Shown one piece after another: positions 43,531 through 54,005 of a stretch of 64,000 bases of DNA. Every line of letters begins with the position of its first letter. Position 1 is the first letter of the stretch. Position numbers and translations under genes: made by a program. The notes below the pieces were generated by a model that saw only the letters and a program-made list of their open reading frames with translations, did not search any database and was not told where the DNA came from. The DNA is from Leptodactylus fallax (taxonomy: Eukaryota; Chordata; Amphibia; Anura; Leptodactylidae), in contig CAMRHE010000035.1 in assembly GCA_947044405.1 (NCBI GenBank), positions 7,785,501 through 7,849,500 on the forward strand, written 5' to 3'.

Positions 43531-44105
43531 CTATTATGTGCCATAGTGGCTCCTGCACACAGTATCATGCCCCATAGTGGCCCCTGCACACAGTATCATG
43601 CCCCATAGTGGCCCCTGCACACAGTATCATGCCCCATAGTGACCCCTGCACACAGTATCATGCCCCATAGTGGCCCCTGCACACAGTATCATGTCCCATA
43701 TTGGCCCCTACACACAGTATCATGTCCCATAGTGACCCCTGCACACAGTATCATGTCCCATAGTGGCCCCTGCACACAGTATAATGTCCCATAGTGGCCC
43801 TTGCACACAGTACCATGCCCTATAGTGGCCCCTGCACAAAGTATCATTCCCCATAGTGGCCCCTGTACACAGTATTATATCCCATAGTGGCCCCTGCACA
43901 CAGTATTATATCCCATAGTGGCCCCTGCACTGAGTATTTTGCCCCATAGTGGCCCCTGCACACACTATTATTCCCCATAGTGGCCCTTGCACACAGTATC
44001 ATGTCCCATAGTGGCCCCTGCACACAATATCATGTCCCATAGTGGCCCCTGCACTGAGTATTTTGCCCCATAGTGGCTCCTGCACACACTATTATATGTC
44101 CCATT
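43531..44105 (+). repeat. 31-bp minisatellite, third array
   Basis: About 18 units of the CACACAGTATCATGCCCCAT AGTGGCCCCTG type. The ATCATG variant dominates here, against ATTATG at 10168, so the arrays have diverged as units within each copy. Confidence 0.9.
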
Positions 44106-44126
44106 GTGGAAAACCCATGAACAATT

Positions 44127-44164
44127 ATTATACTCTTGGGTCTTTTCAGACCCCAGAGTATAAT
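44127..44164. repeat. Conserved hairpin, copy e
   Basis: ATTATACTCTTGGGTCT and AGACCCCAGAGTATAAT pair with one mismatch around TTTC. Confidence 0.85.
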
Positions 44165-44405
44165 GATCGGAGACACAGGGTAGGATAGAAAACAACATTG
44201 CTTACCTGTTCCTCGCTCCGGTCCACTCCCTGCTGCTTCAGCCGCCTTCAATGTTGGACCAGGCCGGCGTCACGTGATGCGGGCAAGGCGTCGTGACGCA
44301 AAATTACGTCGGTGACGTCACCAAACAGTTCCGAAGCAGGAAGAAGCGTAGGAGAGGTAAGTACATTGTTTTTTATGTTCCCTCACCTCCCCTGGGCCTC
44401 CGATT

Positions 44406-44443
44406 ATTATACTCCGGGGTCTGAAAAGACCCCGGAGTATAAT
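44406..44443. repeat. Conserved hairpin, copy f (perfect)
   Basis: ATTATACTCCGGGGTCT pairs perfectly across GAAA. The tenth stem pair is C-G here, T-A in copy c. Confidence 0.92.
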
Positions 44444-45722
44444 GATAGCAGAGATTGTGGGGTTCGGCCCGTGGCCTCACATACCGATCCCCGCTCCTGC
44501 TCACAGCCGCCTCCGCAGAATCGGAAGCGCAGGCAGCCGTGAGCGGGACCCTGGGGAACGGTAAGTATATAGGGCCCGTTACCTGCTGGGGTTACTCCAG
44601 CAGGTAACGGCCTATTAAAAAAAAAAAAAAAAAAAAAAAAGCATCGGCGTAATGTCCCGGGCCCTGTGGCAGCTGCTACCGCTGCTACCCCAACAGTTAT
44701 GCCCCTGATGCCATCTATTTTGTGAAGTGCACCAGTCCCTCCTGCAGCAAAACAACCCCACAACATGATGCTGTCACCCCCGTGTTTCACAGTTGGGATG
44801 GTGTTCTTAAGCTTGCAAGCTTCTCCCTTTTTCCTCCAAACGTAATGATGGTCATTATGGCCAAACAGTTCAATTTTAGTTTCGTCAAACCACAGGACAT
44901 GTCTCCAAAAATTAAGGTCTTTGTTCCTCTGTGCATTTGCAAACATTAATCTGGCTTTTTTATCTTTCTTTTGGAGTAATGGCTTCTTCCAGGCAGAGTG
45001 GTCTTTCAGCCCATGTCAATACAGTACTCGTTTCACTGTGGATAATGGCACACTCTTACCAGCTTCAGCATCTTCACAAGGTCTTTTGCTTTTGTTCTTG
45101 GGTTGATATGCACATTTCGTACCAAAGCACGTTCATCTCTGGGACACAGAACCCATCTCCTTCCTGAGCAGTATGATTACTGGACATTCCCATGTTGTTT
45201 GTACTTGCGTATAATTGTTTGTACAGATGAACGAGGCATCTTCAGGTATTTGGAAATAGCACCTAAGGATGAAACAGTCTTGTGCAAATCCACAATTCTC
45301 TTCCTGATATTTTGGCTGATTTCTTTAGACTTTCCCATGATGTTATACAAAGAAGCAGTGAGTTTTAGGTGTGCCTTAATATACATCCACAGGTGTGTCT
45401 CTAATTAACTCAGATGTTGCCAATAAACCTGTCAGAAGCTTTCAAAGACATGACATCATCATATGGCCTGTCCCAAATTGTTTAAAGGCATAGTAATCTT
45501 AGTGTATGTAAACTTTTGATTTTGCAGAAGGTCATAAAAATGCCTTAAAAACTTCTCTCTCTCTCTCTCATTATTCTGGCATTTGGCAAATATAAATAAT
45601 TTTGGTAATCCTAATTGACCTAAAACTGGAAAGGTTTATTCTGATTTATATGTCAGATAGTGAAAAAAACTTGCATATGTGTCTTTTTATATAGTGTATG
45701 TAAACTTCTGGCTTCAACTGTA

Positions 45723-46129
45723 TGTATACATGTTTACCTATATATTCACAGTGACTCAACCCCAGAGACTGCTGAGGCCATAATGACGCCAGTGTAACCC
45801 ACATGAACGCTGAGGTCAAATCACAGGTCTCAGCAGTCCCTGAGGTCATTCAGGAAGCTGGAAGACTCATTCTGAGCCAAGGGGAAGAGAGTAACACTGT
45901 TTTTTATGTTTACTCACCTCCTCTGGACTTCCGCTCATATTCTGAGGTCTGAAGAGAAGTTCCATTTCGGATGTGTTTGGTCCAAAACAATGAATCTTGT
46001 GAGCTTCACCCAACAAACACTCTCAGATAAGCTTGAAGAGTTAAAAAAAAAATATGGTAACGTATTCACAAGCTGCAAGATTTTTCAAAGGCCCATGATG
46101 ACCTATTAACTCTGAGAGAAAAATTGAAA
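45723..46129. other. Unassigned, with a hAT-derived piece
   Basis: 45895-45955 (TGTTTTTTATGTTTACTCAC, CTTCCGCTCATATTCTGAGG, TCTGAAGAGA) matches the block before and within the hairpin of the hAT-type elements, but stops halfway. The LINE below begins somewhere after it. Confidence 0.45.
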
Positions 46130-49100
46130 TGGATCATGAATGGCTCTGCAGCAAAACAGATCCTTTATTCTAGAACTAAATTATATGCACATGGAGACAA
46201 GGGGGGGCAAACTGATGTCTGCTATGATTAAAAAAGAAAGAACTAAGTCTCACATAGAGAAGATCAGAGCCACAGATGGCTCGATGGTCACAGATACCCC
46301 CAAGGTAGCCACCGCCTTCCAAGAATTCTATTCCAAACTATACAACTTAAACTCTAGCAACCCTGCCCTAGATCCCTCCACTAAACAGAGTCATACCCAA
46401 GCCTTCTTGAGTGCTCTCTCGCTCCCGAAAATCACCACACCTGATACTGACCAGTTAATGGAACCAGTAATGGTCGATGAAATCTCTAGAGTGCTTAGCA
46501 GCTTCCCAGTGGGTAAAAGCCTGGGACCAGACGGATTTCCATTAATCTACTATAAACGCTTCCAATCGGTTCTTCTGCCCCACTTAGCTAATATGTGCAA
46601 CTCATTGTTGCAAGGCCAGGAAATGCCCACACAGACCCAGGAAGCACACATAACATTAATAGCAAAGCAAGGTAAAGACCCACATGCTTGTGGAAGCTAC
46701 AGGCCAATATCACTGCTCAACTTAGATTTAAAAATATGTGCCAAATTGCTAGCTCTTAGGTTACAGAACCTAGTACCCAAGTTACTCCACGAGGAACAAA
46801 CAGGGTTCGTGAAAGGCAGAGAAGATTCTGACAACACTGCCAGACTGTTACACGCTATCACTTTATCCAGAAAAGTCAAAAGCCCATTGCTGTTGTTAGG
46901 AGTGGATGCTGAAAAGGCATTTGACAGGGTTGACTAGTCCTTCATGAGAGCAGCCCTTCTGGCATTCGGGATCCCGGAGCCCTTTGTCTCCACTATATTC
47001 TCCCTCTACTCCCACCCACATGCCCATATAAAGGTCAACGGTACTCTCTCCCAGCCCTTTGTAGTCACAAATGGTGCCAGACAAGGATGCCCTCTCTCTC
47101 CCACTCTATTCATTCTTACCCTGGAAACCCTACTTCAGGTCGTTTGACAACATCCGAATATCCAGGGATTCAAGGTAGGCTCCCATACATTACAATCTGT
47201 AGCTTTTGCTGATAATGTTTTGTTTTTAGTCACGAATCCTACAGATGGCCTACCCGCATTACAGTCCTTACTGGCACAATACGGAGCCCTTTCAAATTAT
47301 AAGGTCAATGAATTTAAATCAGAGCTATTAAACATCACTGTACCCCCCGATATTGCAACAGGTATAAGGGAAACCTCTCCTTACCTTTGGAAGTCGGACT
47401 TTCTAACTTACCTTGGCATTAAACCTCCTAGTAACATAGAATCTGTATGCTCTTTAAACTTTCAACCTCTTCTCCAGGAGCTAAAAGAACTTTGAAAGTC
47501 CACTGATTTCCCATACCTATCATGGTTTGGAAGGAAGAACCTTCTACAGACCTATATAGTCCCCAAAGTTACATATATTATGCAAATACTCCCAGTTTAC
47601 CTTCCCTCCATGCGTAGTATGTTTTCCGCATTTATATGGAAATCAAAACTGCTTATAAACTCCTGATTAAAGGCAAGAGGGAAGGAGGCATCGCACAGCC
47701 AGACATCCACTCTTACTACAAGGCCATTCAACTGCGCAGATGGTTATCCCTGACTACTCCCCTTAAATGCACCATAATAGTAGACCTAGTTGAAGCATGT
47801 AATGGTCCTTCTTTTAGAAAACAATTGTGGCTTCCCTCTAAGAACATCCTTGCTAAGAGTAACTGCGATCCTCTTATCAGAGGAGCCTGCGTGGTATGGC
47901 TCGCACACAGTCACAAGCTCGCACCCTCTCCCTCACCGATTCTACCGGTGGTCCTGTTGCCAATGGTCAAAGCTCCTCAAGATTCCTTATATAGCGACTT
48001 CTGGTCCAAATTTAGGAAATATATGCTAAGAGATATGATGCTAGAGGGGGCATCGCTGTTACAGGCCCAATTTCAGTCCAAATTTCCAGACGTTCCCCAC
48101 TCTTTCCTGCATTATGCTCATTATCTCAAGTTTGCCTCTGAGATTCAGACCCTGGACTCCGTGAGTAGGCCTTTCACGGAATTCGAAAAACTCCTCTCGT
48201 GTACACTGCCACTAGCAAGAAAAATTACAACCTGTAAAAAGTTCTTATTCCCCATTGACCCCGACTTTATCCCACTGTTCATAAAATCGTGGGAAAAGGA
48301 ACTCGACATCTGACTGACAACCAAGGAAGTAAAATCCATCCTTAGAACTTCCCATGGTTTTTCTACATGCATTAGGATGCAAGAATCACATTATAAGATT
48401 CTATCCAGATGGTATAAGACACCCGAATGGCTACACACTCATGGCCTAGCAACATCAAATAAGTGCTGGAGGTGCCACAAGGAGACAGGAACTATATCTC
48501 ATATCTGGTGGTCGTGTGAGATGATCAAACCTTTCTGGTCCCAGGTGCAAGCCCACTTGCAAGTCTTACAAGGAAACCAATGGATTCTCCTTTCCTGTCT
48601 CAGTCGGGAGGAGAAGCAGTCCAAACGTGATCTTGTCACACACTTGGTGGCGGCAGCCAAAGCAGTTATACCCCTATTCTAGCTCCGATCTATCATTACC
48701 CCAGTTCAGGTCTGGATAGACAAAGTAAACCAGATAATGAGGTTTGAGGAGATGATCAGTTGGACAAACAGAAAACACGACATCTTCCAAAAAATGTGGT
48801 CACCATGGTATGAGAGAACACCTTCTCCTCATACTACCTCCTCCACTGCCACACAAGCCTGACCTTAACAGACAGAGTGTTTATGCCTAGTCACCGCATT
48901 GATCGACGGAGAGCTTAGATTAAATTGGCACACATACTTTCCACTTTCCTATGATCCTGACTTATGTATGTATGGACATGCGAATGTACATGCGTGTATG
49001 TGCGTTTAAATATATACAAGCGCATATATACTTTATACCCCCCCCCCCCCCCCCGCCCATAGTGGTACTTTCTTCCCTCCCCCCCCCCCCATTTGCTTGC

Positions 49101-49405
49101 CTGTATGGGAAATGAAGATGTGCATTGCTTGTCCATAAGATTTGCTGTAATAATTTCTTTTTCTTTATTTTTTTTTCTCATATTAATTTTGTAAACTTAA
49201 TTTGCTGAGTGCTGACAAACAGCAGAGAACTTAGCAAGTGTTGTATCACAGTTGTTTCTCTTACTGATTCTGAAACATATCCTGAGTTAATAACTACTCC
49301 TTGAAATGTTAATTGTATTACACACTGCTTTGTATCCTTCCTTGTTGATAATTGTATAAAAATTATATGAAAAAATTCAATAAAATGAGAATTAAAAAAA
49401 AAAAA
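46130..49405 (+). mobile_element. L1/Tx1-like LINE, 5'-truncated
   Basis: Carries the reverse transcriptase and C-terminal region of ORF2, then about 550 bp of 3' untranslated sequence ending ATTCAATAAAATGAGAATT followed by A(n). The endonuclease and ORF1 are missing, as is usual for 5'-truncated LINE copies. No clear target duplication was fixed. Confidence 0.85.
46140..48700 (+). pseudogene. L1/Tx1-like ORF2 (reverse transcriptase to C terminus)
   Basis: Frame 46140-46937 has FSKLY-like AFQEFYSKLYN, ISRVLSSFPVGKSLGPDGFP, ITLIAKQGKDPHACGSYRPI SLLN, EEQTGFVKGRED and LLGVDAEKAFDRVD (motif A). A TAG follows, then IFSLYSHPHAHIKVNGTLSQ, NGARQGCPLSPTLFIL (motif B), a stop, and SVAFADNVLFLV, where the FADD box reads FADN. 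Then TYLGIK, the region before a break at 47495, further pieces at 47636-48313, and the C-terminal zinc-like CWRCHKETGTISHIWWSCEM at 48460-48525. The altered FADD and stops at three places show it is inactive. Confidence 0.88.
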
Positions 49406-49473
49406 ATATATATATGGTTGGTTGCCTGTTGCCTGCTGCTGCTGCCTCTAATCACTGCTGTGATTATCTAGAT
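48701..49473. other. LINE 3' untranslated region and tail, then short spacer
   Basis: Contains two C runs near 49040 and 49080 and the A-rich tail at about 49394-49407, then a TA repeat. No coding sequence. Confidence 0.6.
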
Positions 49474-49965
49474 CAGGGGTAGGCAACTTTTTTTGTTCGG
49501 CGTGCCGATTTCGATTAAAAAAATCAAAGTTGAGGTACTCGGAGTGCCGGTCAATAATTGTAAGTCTGACGACCGCTGCACACGGTATTATGTCACATAG
49601 CGGCCCCTGCACACGGTATTATGGTGATAATACTAGTGATAATTGCTATTACTATTATTTTAGCGTTTAACAGATATCACTAGAGAGGCGGGCAGCGTAT
49701 TTTACTCTATAAAGATCAGGTATGGACAGGACAGGGACAGTGAAAAAATGTAAACTTTATTGGTGACTTGTGCATGTGTTGTGTAAGTGTTTGGTGTGAC
49801 ACTTCTGGCGCTGCGACCTGGACGATGGTAAATGTCTGGGTCACAGCTCCAGTAAACTTCCTGGTTATGTGATTAGGCTCAGAGGGGTATTACATTATCC
49901 CTCTATGTGACTATCAGAGAGCAAAAGTACAGTATGCTCTGATTGATACTAGAGGGGATAACATA

Positions 49966-50490
49966 ATAATAGTCCTAATAATAATAATAATAGTCCTTTA
50001 ATAGTCCCACAATGGGGAAATTCAGTGTGTTACAGCAGCAAAGATAAGCAGATAGAAATACAAATACAACATGCTCAGGAATGTTCCAAGGTAAGAGGCA
50101 TTACTTTGATAGCCGACAGACAGATAGGAAGTAGCGGGGGGGGGGGGGATTTAACAGGCAGAGAGATATTTCAGTTCTCTGTGTGTAATGATCTCCGCCT
50201 AGGTCGGTGTTGGTTGTACAGCCTAACCGCGGTGGGGAGGAAAGACTTCCGATAGCGCTCCTTCTCACACCTAGGGTGGAGCAGTCGGTCACTGACAGTA
50301 CTGCTCAGCACGATCACAGTCTCATGCATGGGATGGGACTTCTTCTTCTGCATGGAGCTCACCACGGACAGTATCCTTCTGTCACCCACCACCTGCACTG
50401 GGTCCAGTGGGCTCCCCAGGACAGAGCAGGCCTTTCTAATCAGCTTGTCAAGTTTATTTCTGTCCCTGGTTGATATACTTATATATATAA
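49966..50490 (-). mobile_element. 5'-truncated L2-like LINE
   Basis: On the minus strand: VVGDRRILSVVSSM, HPMHETVIVLSSTVSDRLLH, PRCEKERYRKSFLPTAVRLY then NQHRPRRRSLH, a stop, then a 3' untranslated region with GAATTTCCCCATTGTGGGAC, ACTATTAAAGGACT and an (ATT)n tail at about 49966-49990. Longest readable copy of the L2 C terminus here. The end of this protein fills in the region that is frameshifted at 22790. It lies inside the hAT element. Confidence 0.87.
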
Positions 50491-50694
50491 CATGGACAGA
50501 AGTCCTCGCTACCCAAACCCCCCGTCATCTGCAGCTTATGCACAGACAATGATGAGTTATCATTGTCTCTGCAGTCTGCTGCAGCTCCTCCTCCCCCTCC
50601 TTCCTTTGCTCTAAGATGCTGCCTGAGGCAGGAGGGGGGTGACACTTTTAGAGCCCCATTTCTAAGGATCTGTTACGGCCACAAAGATGCAACT

Positions 50695-50935
50695 GGATTC
50701 ATTTTAAAGATGAGAATCTCATCTTTAAAATGACACCAAGATCTCCATGATAAACATTACACATTCAGAGCGATTCACTGTTAAAACGATGTCGGGTATT
50801 GAGATCTGCATTGGGATTTCAATGCCAAACATCGTTTTTACCAGCGAATCGCTCTGGATGTTTAAGGACGATCTTGGTGATCTTGGTATCATTTTAAAGA
50901 GGAGATTCTCATCTTTAAAATGAATCCAAGTGTTT
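50695..50935. repeat. ~240-bp palindrome with sub-palindromes at both ends
   Basis: The arms start ATTCATTTTAAAGATGAGA and end TCTCATCTTTAAAATGAAT. Inside each end is a smaller palindrome (ATTTTAAAGATGAGA with TCTCATCTTTAAAAT). Further in, AGAGCGATTC-CTG and CAG-GAATCGCTCT, and AAACGATGT and ACATCGTTT, oppose each other. Mismatches are few. Likely the core of a fold-back element within the hAT element. Confidence 0.82.
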
Positions 50936-51294
50936 CTTTATAGCTTTAACCAATCCTGAGCAATTCACTCAGGTACAGTAGTGAAGCCGGCAATTACCGG
51001 CTTCACTACTGTACATAGACTGTGCAGAAGCCGGGTGCTGTCGCATCCATCTTCACCAGGCGCTAATGAAATTTTAAGGAAGCCGGATGGAAAAACGCTG
51101 AGGGAAACATTTTTCCATCCGGCTGAGGCACAGATCCGGCGCCAGAACTGATGCCTCTTGTGCCAGAACCGATCCCATAGAAAACTATGGGATCCGTCCT
51201 GGCATCAGTTTCCCTCCGGCTTGTGTGCACCTCGCTGGAGGGAAACAGATAGCTGCGCCGGACATATGTGAACGCACCCTTACTCACTTTTTCC

Positions 51295-51475
51295 ACGCTC
51301 TGCAGCCGCTGTGTGGGCGCTTCTCCCTGACGTCAGCCACCGCTGATTGGGTCTCAGGGGTTACGTCGCATCATTATGCGTAATGACGTCGGACGTGACC
51401 CCTGAGGTCCTGTCAGCGGTCTCTTACGTCAGGCAGAAGCGCCCTAAGTGCGCAGAGCCGCTGTGGATCCAGGGA
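51295..51475. repeat. CpG-rich fold-back segment
   Basis: GCAGCCGCTGTG, GGGCGCTTCTCCCTGACGTC, CCGCTGA and CTCAGGGGTTACGTCG on the left oppose their complements on the right (GACCCCTGAG, TCAGCGG, CTTACGTCAGGCAGAAGCGCC). Arms about 80 bases. It leads into GGTGAGTTAACATTG and the hairpin. Confidence 0.72.
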
Positions 51476-51528
51476 AGGTGAGTTAACATTGTTTTTTATG
51501 TTTGATCACCTCCCCGGGGGCTCCGCTT

Positions 51529-51566
51529 ATTATACTGTGGGGTCTGAAGAGACCCCACAGTATAAT
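51529..51566. repeat. Conserved hairpin, copy g (perfect)
   Basis: ATTATACTGTGGGGTCT pairs perfectly across GAAG. The ninth stem pair is G-C here, against C-G in copies c and f. Confidence 0.92.
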
Positions 51567-51701
51567 AATAGCAGTTTCGTTTCGGCCCTGTTTGGTCCGA
51601 TCGAAACTGCTGGATGAGGACTCCGCTGCCGTGCCAGGGAAATAAGCCTCGCGTGCCAAGATTGGCACGCGTGCTGGGGGTTGCCGACCCCTGATCTAGA
51701 T

Positions 51702-53416
51702 GTATGAAGCGGGAGCTGGCTTCTCAAGTGATCAGGACCAGTACCCACCTCTTCCTGGCTGCTCTGGCACTTAATAAAGTTTAGACAAATGCTGCTATGA
51801 TCAGCAATGACATCATGATGGGCTTGGCTAACAACTGAACTCATGTGCACAATGGACGGCTCATGATCAGGACTAGTTAGGAAGTTATTATAACAGGGAC
51901 TGAGTTGATTTCACATTTCTGAAAGGGAATAGGAATTTTTTATGTGGTCTCAATTAGAAAAATACATTGCCTTTAAAAAATACGACCTCAAGCTCCAATT
52001 TGATCTAGTTAAAGAGATAGATTTCTTTCAGTTTTACTTTAATATTTGGTATTAATTGTTCATAAGCCCACTGATGGCCAGTTTCTGGAGTAGTGTTCCC
52101 TATAAGCTTCAATGTAAAACAGAGGTAGAGCTTTTTCTGTGCAACCGACTCCATTGCAGTGCTCAGCTCTTTCTATAACTTTGTAACCCATTTTATCACT
52201 GTTCCATAAACCTTCATCGTGCAGTCTATGTAGAGAACTGCTGCATTAATTGAAACAGACTTATTACTGGGGCCCATCAGGTGCTGACAAGGTATCTATC
52301 ATTTTGAGTATATATGTGCTGTACATCCATATGACCACTGCAACCAGTAACTGGCCTTCATGGTGTTGTGCCACACATGCTAGGAGTCAGCACCATACAT
52401 TTACAGAGGTAAGTGGAAAATACCAAATACACAGTATAGCATAAGAAAGGCTAAAAACTAGCAATTATCATTAAGAATTGATCAAAGCCAGCCATAATCT
52501 AAAAACCACAATGTACATGACTCTTCATCACATTTGGCATATGCTATTCTTGTACATCCAACCATGCTCTTATTAGTGAATACACTCACTCGCTCCCATA
52601 GTGCATGGGATGATGATCTCACTTAAAAGCACATCCACCCACACCAGTGGTAAAGGAATATATTGCTGCACCAAAGGTTTTTCTGCTAAGGTCACAGCTC
52701 TGCATGAGCATACCTATGTAGACCAAACAGCACAGAGATCACATACCCCTAGGGCTATCTGTGGACTTGCAAATGAGTTTAACACCAAATTTACATTGAG
52801 GGGAAGTTAGGGGCATTCTGAACATACCGTTTTGTGCCAAAGTATAATTCAATCTTGCTGTTGAAAAAAATCATCTTTACAAAAAGATTGACATGTCCTG
52901 ATGTGCGGTGACCACAAGCCACATACAATGTGAACCAAACAATTCATTTGCATACAAATCAAATATTGATTTTTTTTTTCTGTGCACTTTGACACAAAAA
53001 ACATATATTCACTATGCCACTAACCAGCCCTACACAACAACATATAGGTGGTTTAGAAGCAATTTTGTGCTGGTGGTAGACTCCTCTTAGTGTACAATTA
53101 CTTCCCATTGTACTGTAAATTTTCAGTGAAAATATTGTTTATTGTTGAGAGCTGTACTTAAGTATTATAGTTTGTGTGATTCAGATAAATTCTAACATGT
53201 AAATAATCACCCTCCAACATTTCTGAGTTAATGCTGCTACAATTAAATATTCTACATACTCCGTTCACATTGGCCTAACGTAAAAAACTATAAACAAGAA
53301 CTGTAAATCCTCATTTACTCTGCAATAGTGCAGGGATATTGAAAAAAAAGGAGCTGGGTTCCTCCAAAGATAAAGTATTGGCTAGGGCTTCCAGGAGCAA
53401 AACGCACTCTAAACAG
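51702..53416. other. No gene recognised
   Basis: AT-rich, apparently unique DNA. No domain-bearing frame, element terminus or array was noticed. Could be intron or intergenic DNA. Confidence 0.4.
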
Positions 53417-53889
53417 CTTATAGTCAGGAGCATAACTACTGGGGTAGCAGCAGTAGTGGCTGCCACAGGGCCTGGGACATTCGGAGGCCCAGAGGTGACT
53501 GTGAGCAGGAGCAGGGATCGATAAGTGAGGCTGTTTGGTGATGTCACGTGGGTGGGGCCTGCATCATTATGTATCGCAATGCCGGCCCGGCTCATGCGAG
53601 ATCTGGTCCAAGATTGAAAATGGCCGAAGTAGCGGGGAGTGCGCCAGAGCCAGGGAGAGGTATGTAACATTGTTTTTTTTGTTTGTATCCTCCCCTGAGT
53701 CTCTAATGAAGCAGAGGCCACTATGGGGCATAATGCTATGTGCAGGGGCCACTATGGGACATAATAGTGTGCACAGGAATGCGGTTTGTGCGGGGGGGGG
53801 GGTTGGAGGGGGCGGTTCGGGGGGGGGGGGCCCATGTCAAATGTTCGCCTTGGTGCCCAGCCATTCCTAGTTACGCCACTGCTTATAGT
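53417..53889 (-). mobile_element. Short non-autonomous hAT-type element, perfect TSD
   Basis: In plus orientation it starts CAGGAGCATAACTAC (53425) and ends TAGTTACGCCACTG (53881), flanked by identical CTTATAGT octamers (53417-53424 and 53882-53889). Reverse orientation of the 10039 family. It keeps the CpG-rich part and two minisatellite units but lacks both hairpins. Confidence 0.95.
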
Positions 53890-54005
53890 TAAATGGCCCT
53901 TTTAAGTAAAAATCTGCAGTGTAAAAAAAACCCAGAACCTTTCACTCTTGATTTTGAATTGTGCTTATTGTTTTTCTGTAATCCCCATCAGGTAAGATGT
54001 GATCC

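Larger units (their letters stand above)
43387..44707 (+). mobile_element. Non-autonomous hAT-type element, perfect 8-bp TSD
   Basis: Begins CAGTGGCATAACTAGG, ends CAGTTATGCCCCTG; flanked by identical ATGCCATC at 43379-43386 and 44708-44715. Removing it and one octamer restores the Tc1 transposase frame, an independent check of both boundaries. Contents in order: C-rich tract, 31-bp minisatellite, hairpin e (44127), a CpG-rich palindromic stretch with GTCACGTGATG and TGACGTCA, hairpin f (44406), GTTACCTGCTGGGGTTACTC, an A tract, terminus. Confidence 0.95.
43021..45386 (-). pseudogene. Tc1 transposase (DD34E), split by a hAT element
   Basis: N-terminal part at 45177-45386: MGKSKEISQNIRKRIVDLHK then LGAISKYLKMPRSSVQTI, a paired-like helix-turn-helix. 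After a poorly readable stretch, 44716-44946 gives VLWFDETKIELFGHND (first aspartate) and PTVKHGGDSIMLWGCFA. The frame is cut by the hAT element, then resumes at 43378: HKWVFQMDNDP, a stop, HTAKLVTKWLKDNKVNVLEW, PSQSPDLNPIENLWAKLKRQ, ending near 43030. The second aspartate and the glutamate are 34 residues apart if the stop codon is counted as one residue. Catalytic residues are still present, but stops, frameshifts and the insertion abolish function. Confidence 0.9.
42841..45720 (-). mobile_element. Sleeping Beauty-like Tc1 transposon, split
   Basis: The right end (complement of 45694-45720) begins CAGTTGAAGCCAGAAGTTTA then CATACAC and is followed by TA; a second internal copy, GTGTATGTAAACTTTTGATT, lies near 45500. 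Such paired direct repeats within each inverted repeat are typical of the Sleeping Beauty group. The left repeat (42841-43000) matches from CTATC-GACAT inward but lacks the outer ~60 bases. A hAT-type element (43387-44707) interrupts the transposase gene. The target TA is seen only on the right. Confidence 0.9.
49466..51701. mobile_element. hAT-type element, second copy of CAGGGGTNGGCAAC family
   Basis: Ends CAGGGGTAGGCAAC (from 49474) and GGTTGCCGACCCCTG (to 51693), flanked by identical ATCTAGAT octamers (49466-49473 and 51694-51701). Its right end, read in reverse (CAGGGGTCGGCAACCCCCAG), matches the left end of the element at 9509, so the two are opposite in orientation. It contains an L2 insertion, a palindrome at 50695, a fold-back segment at 51295 and hairpin g. 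No transposase frame. Confidence 0.92.
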
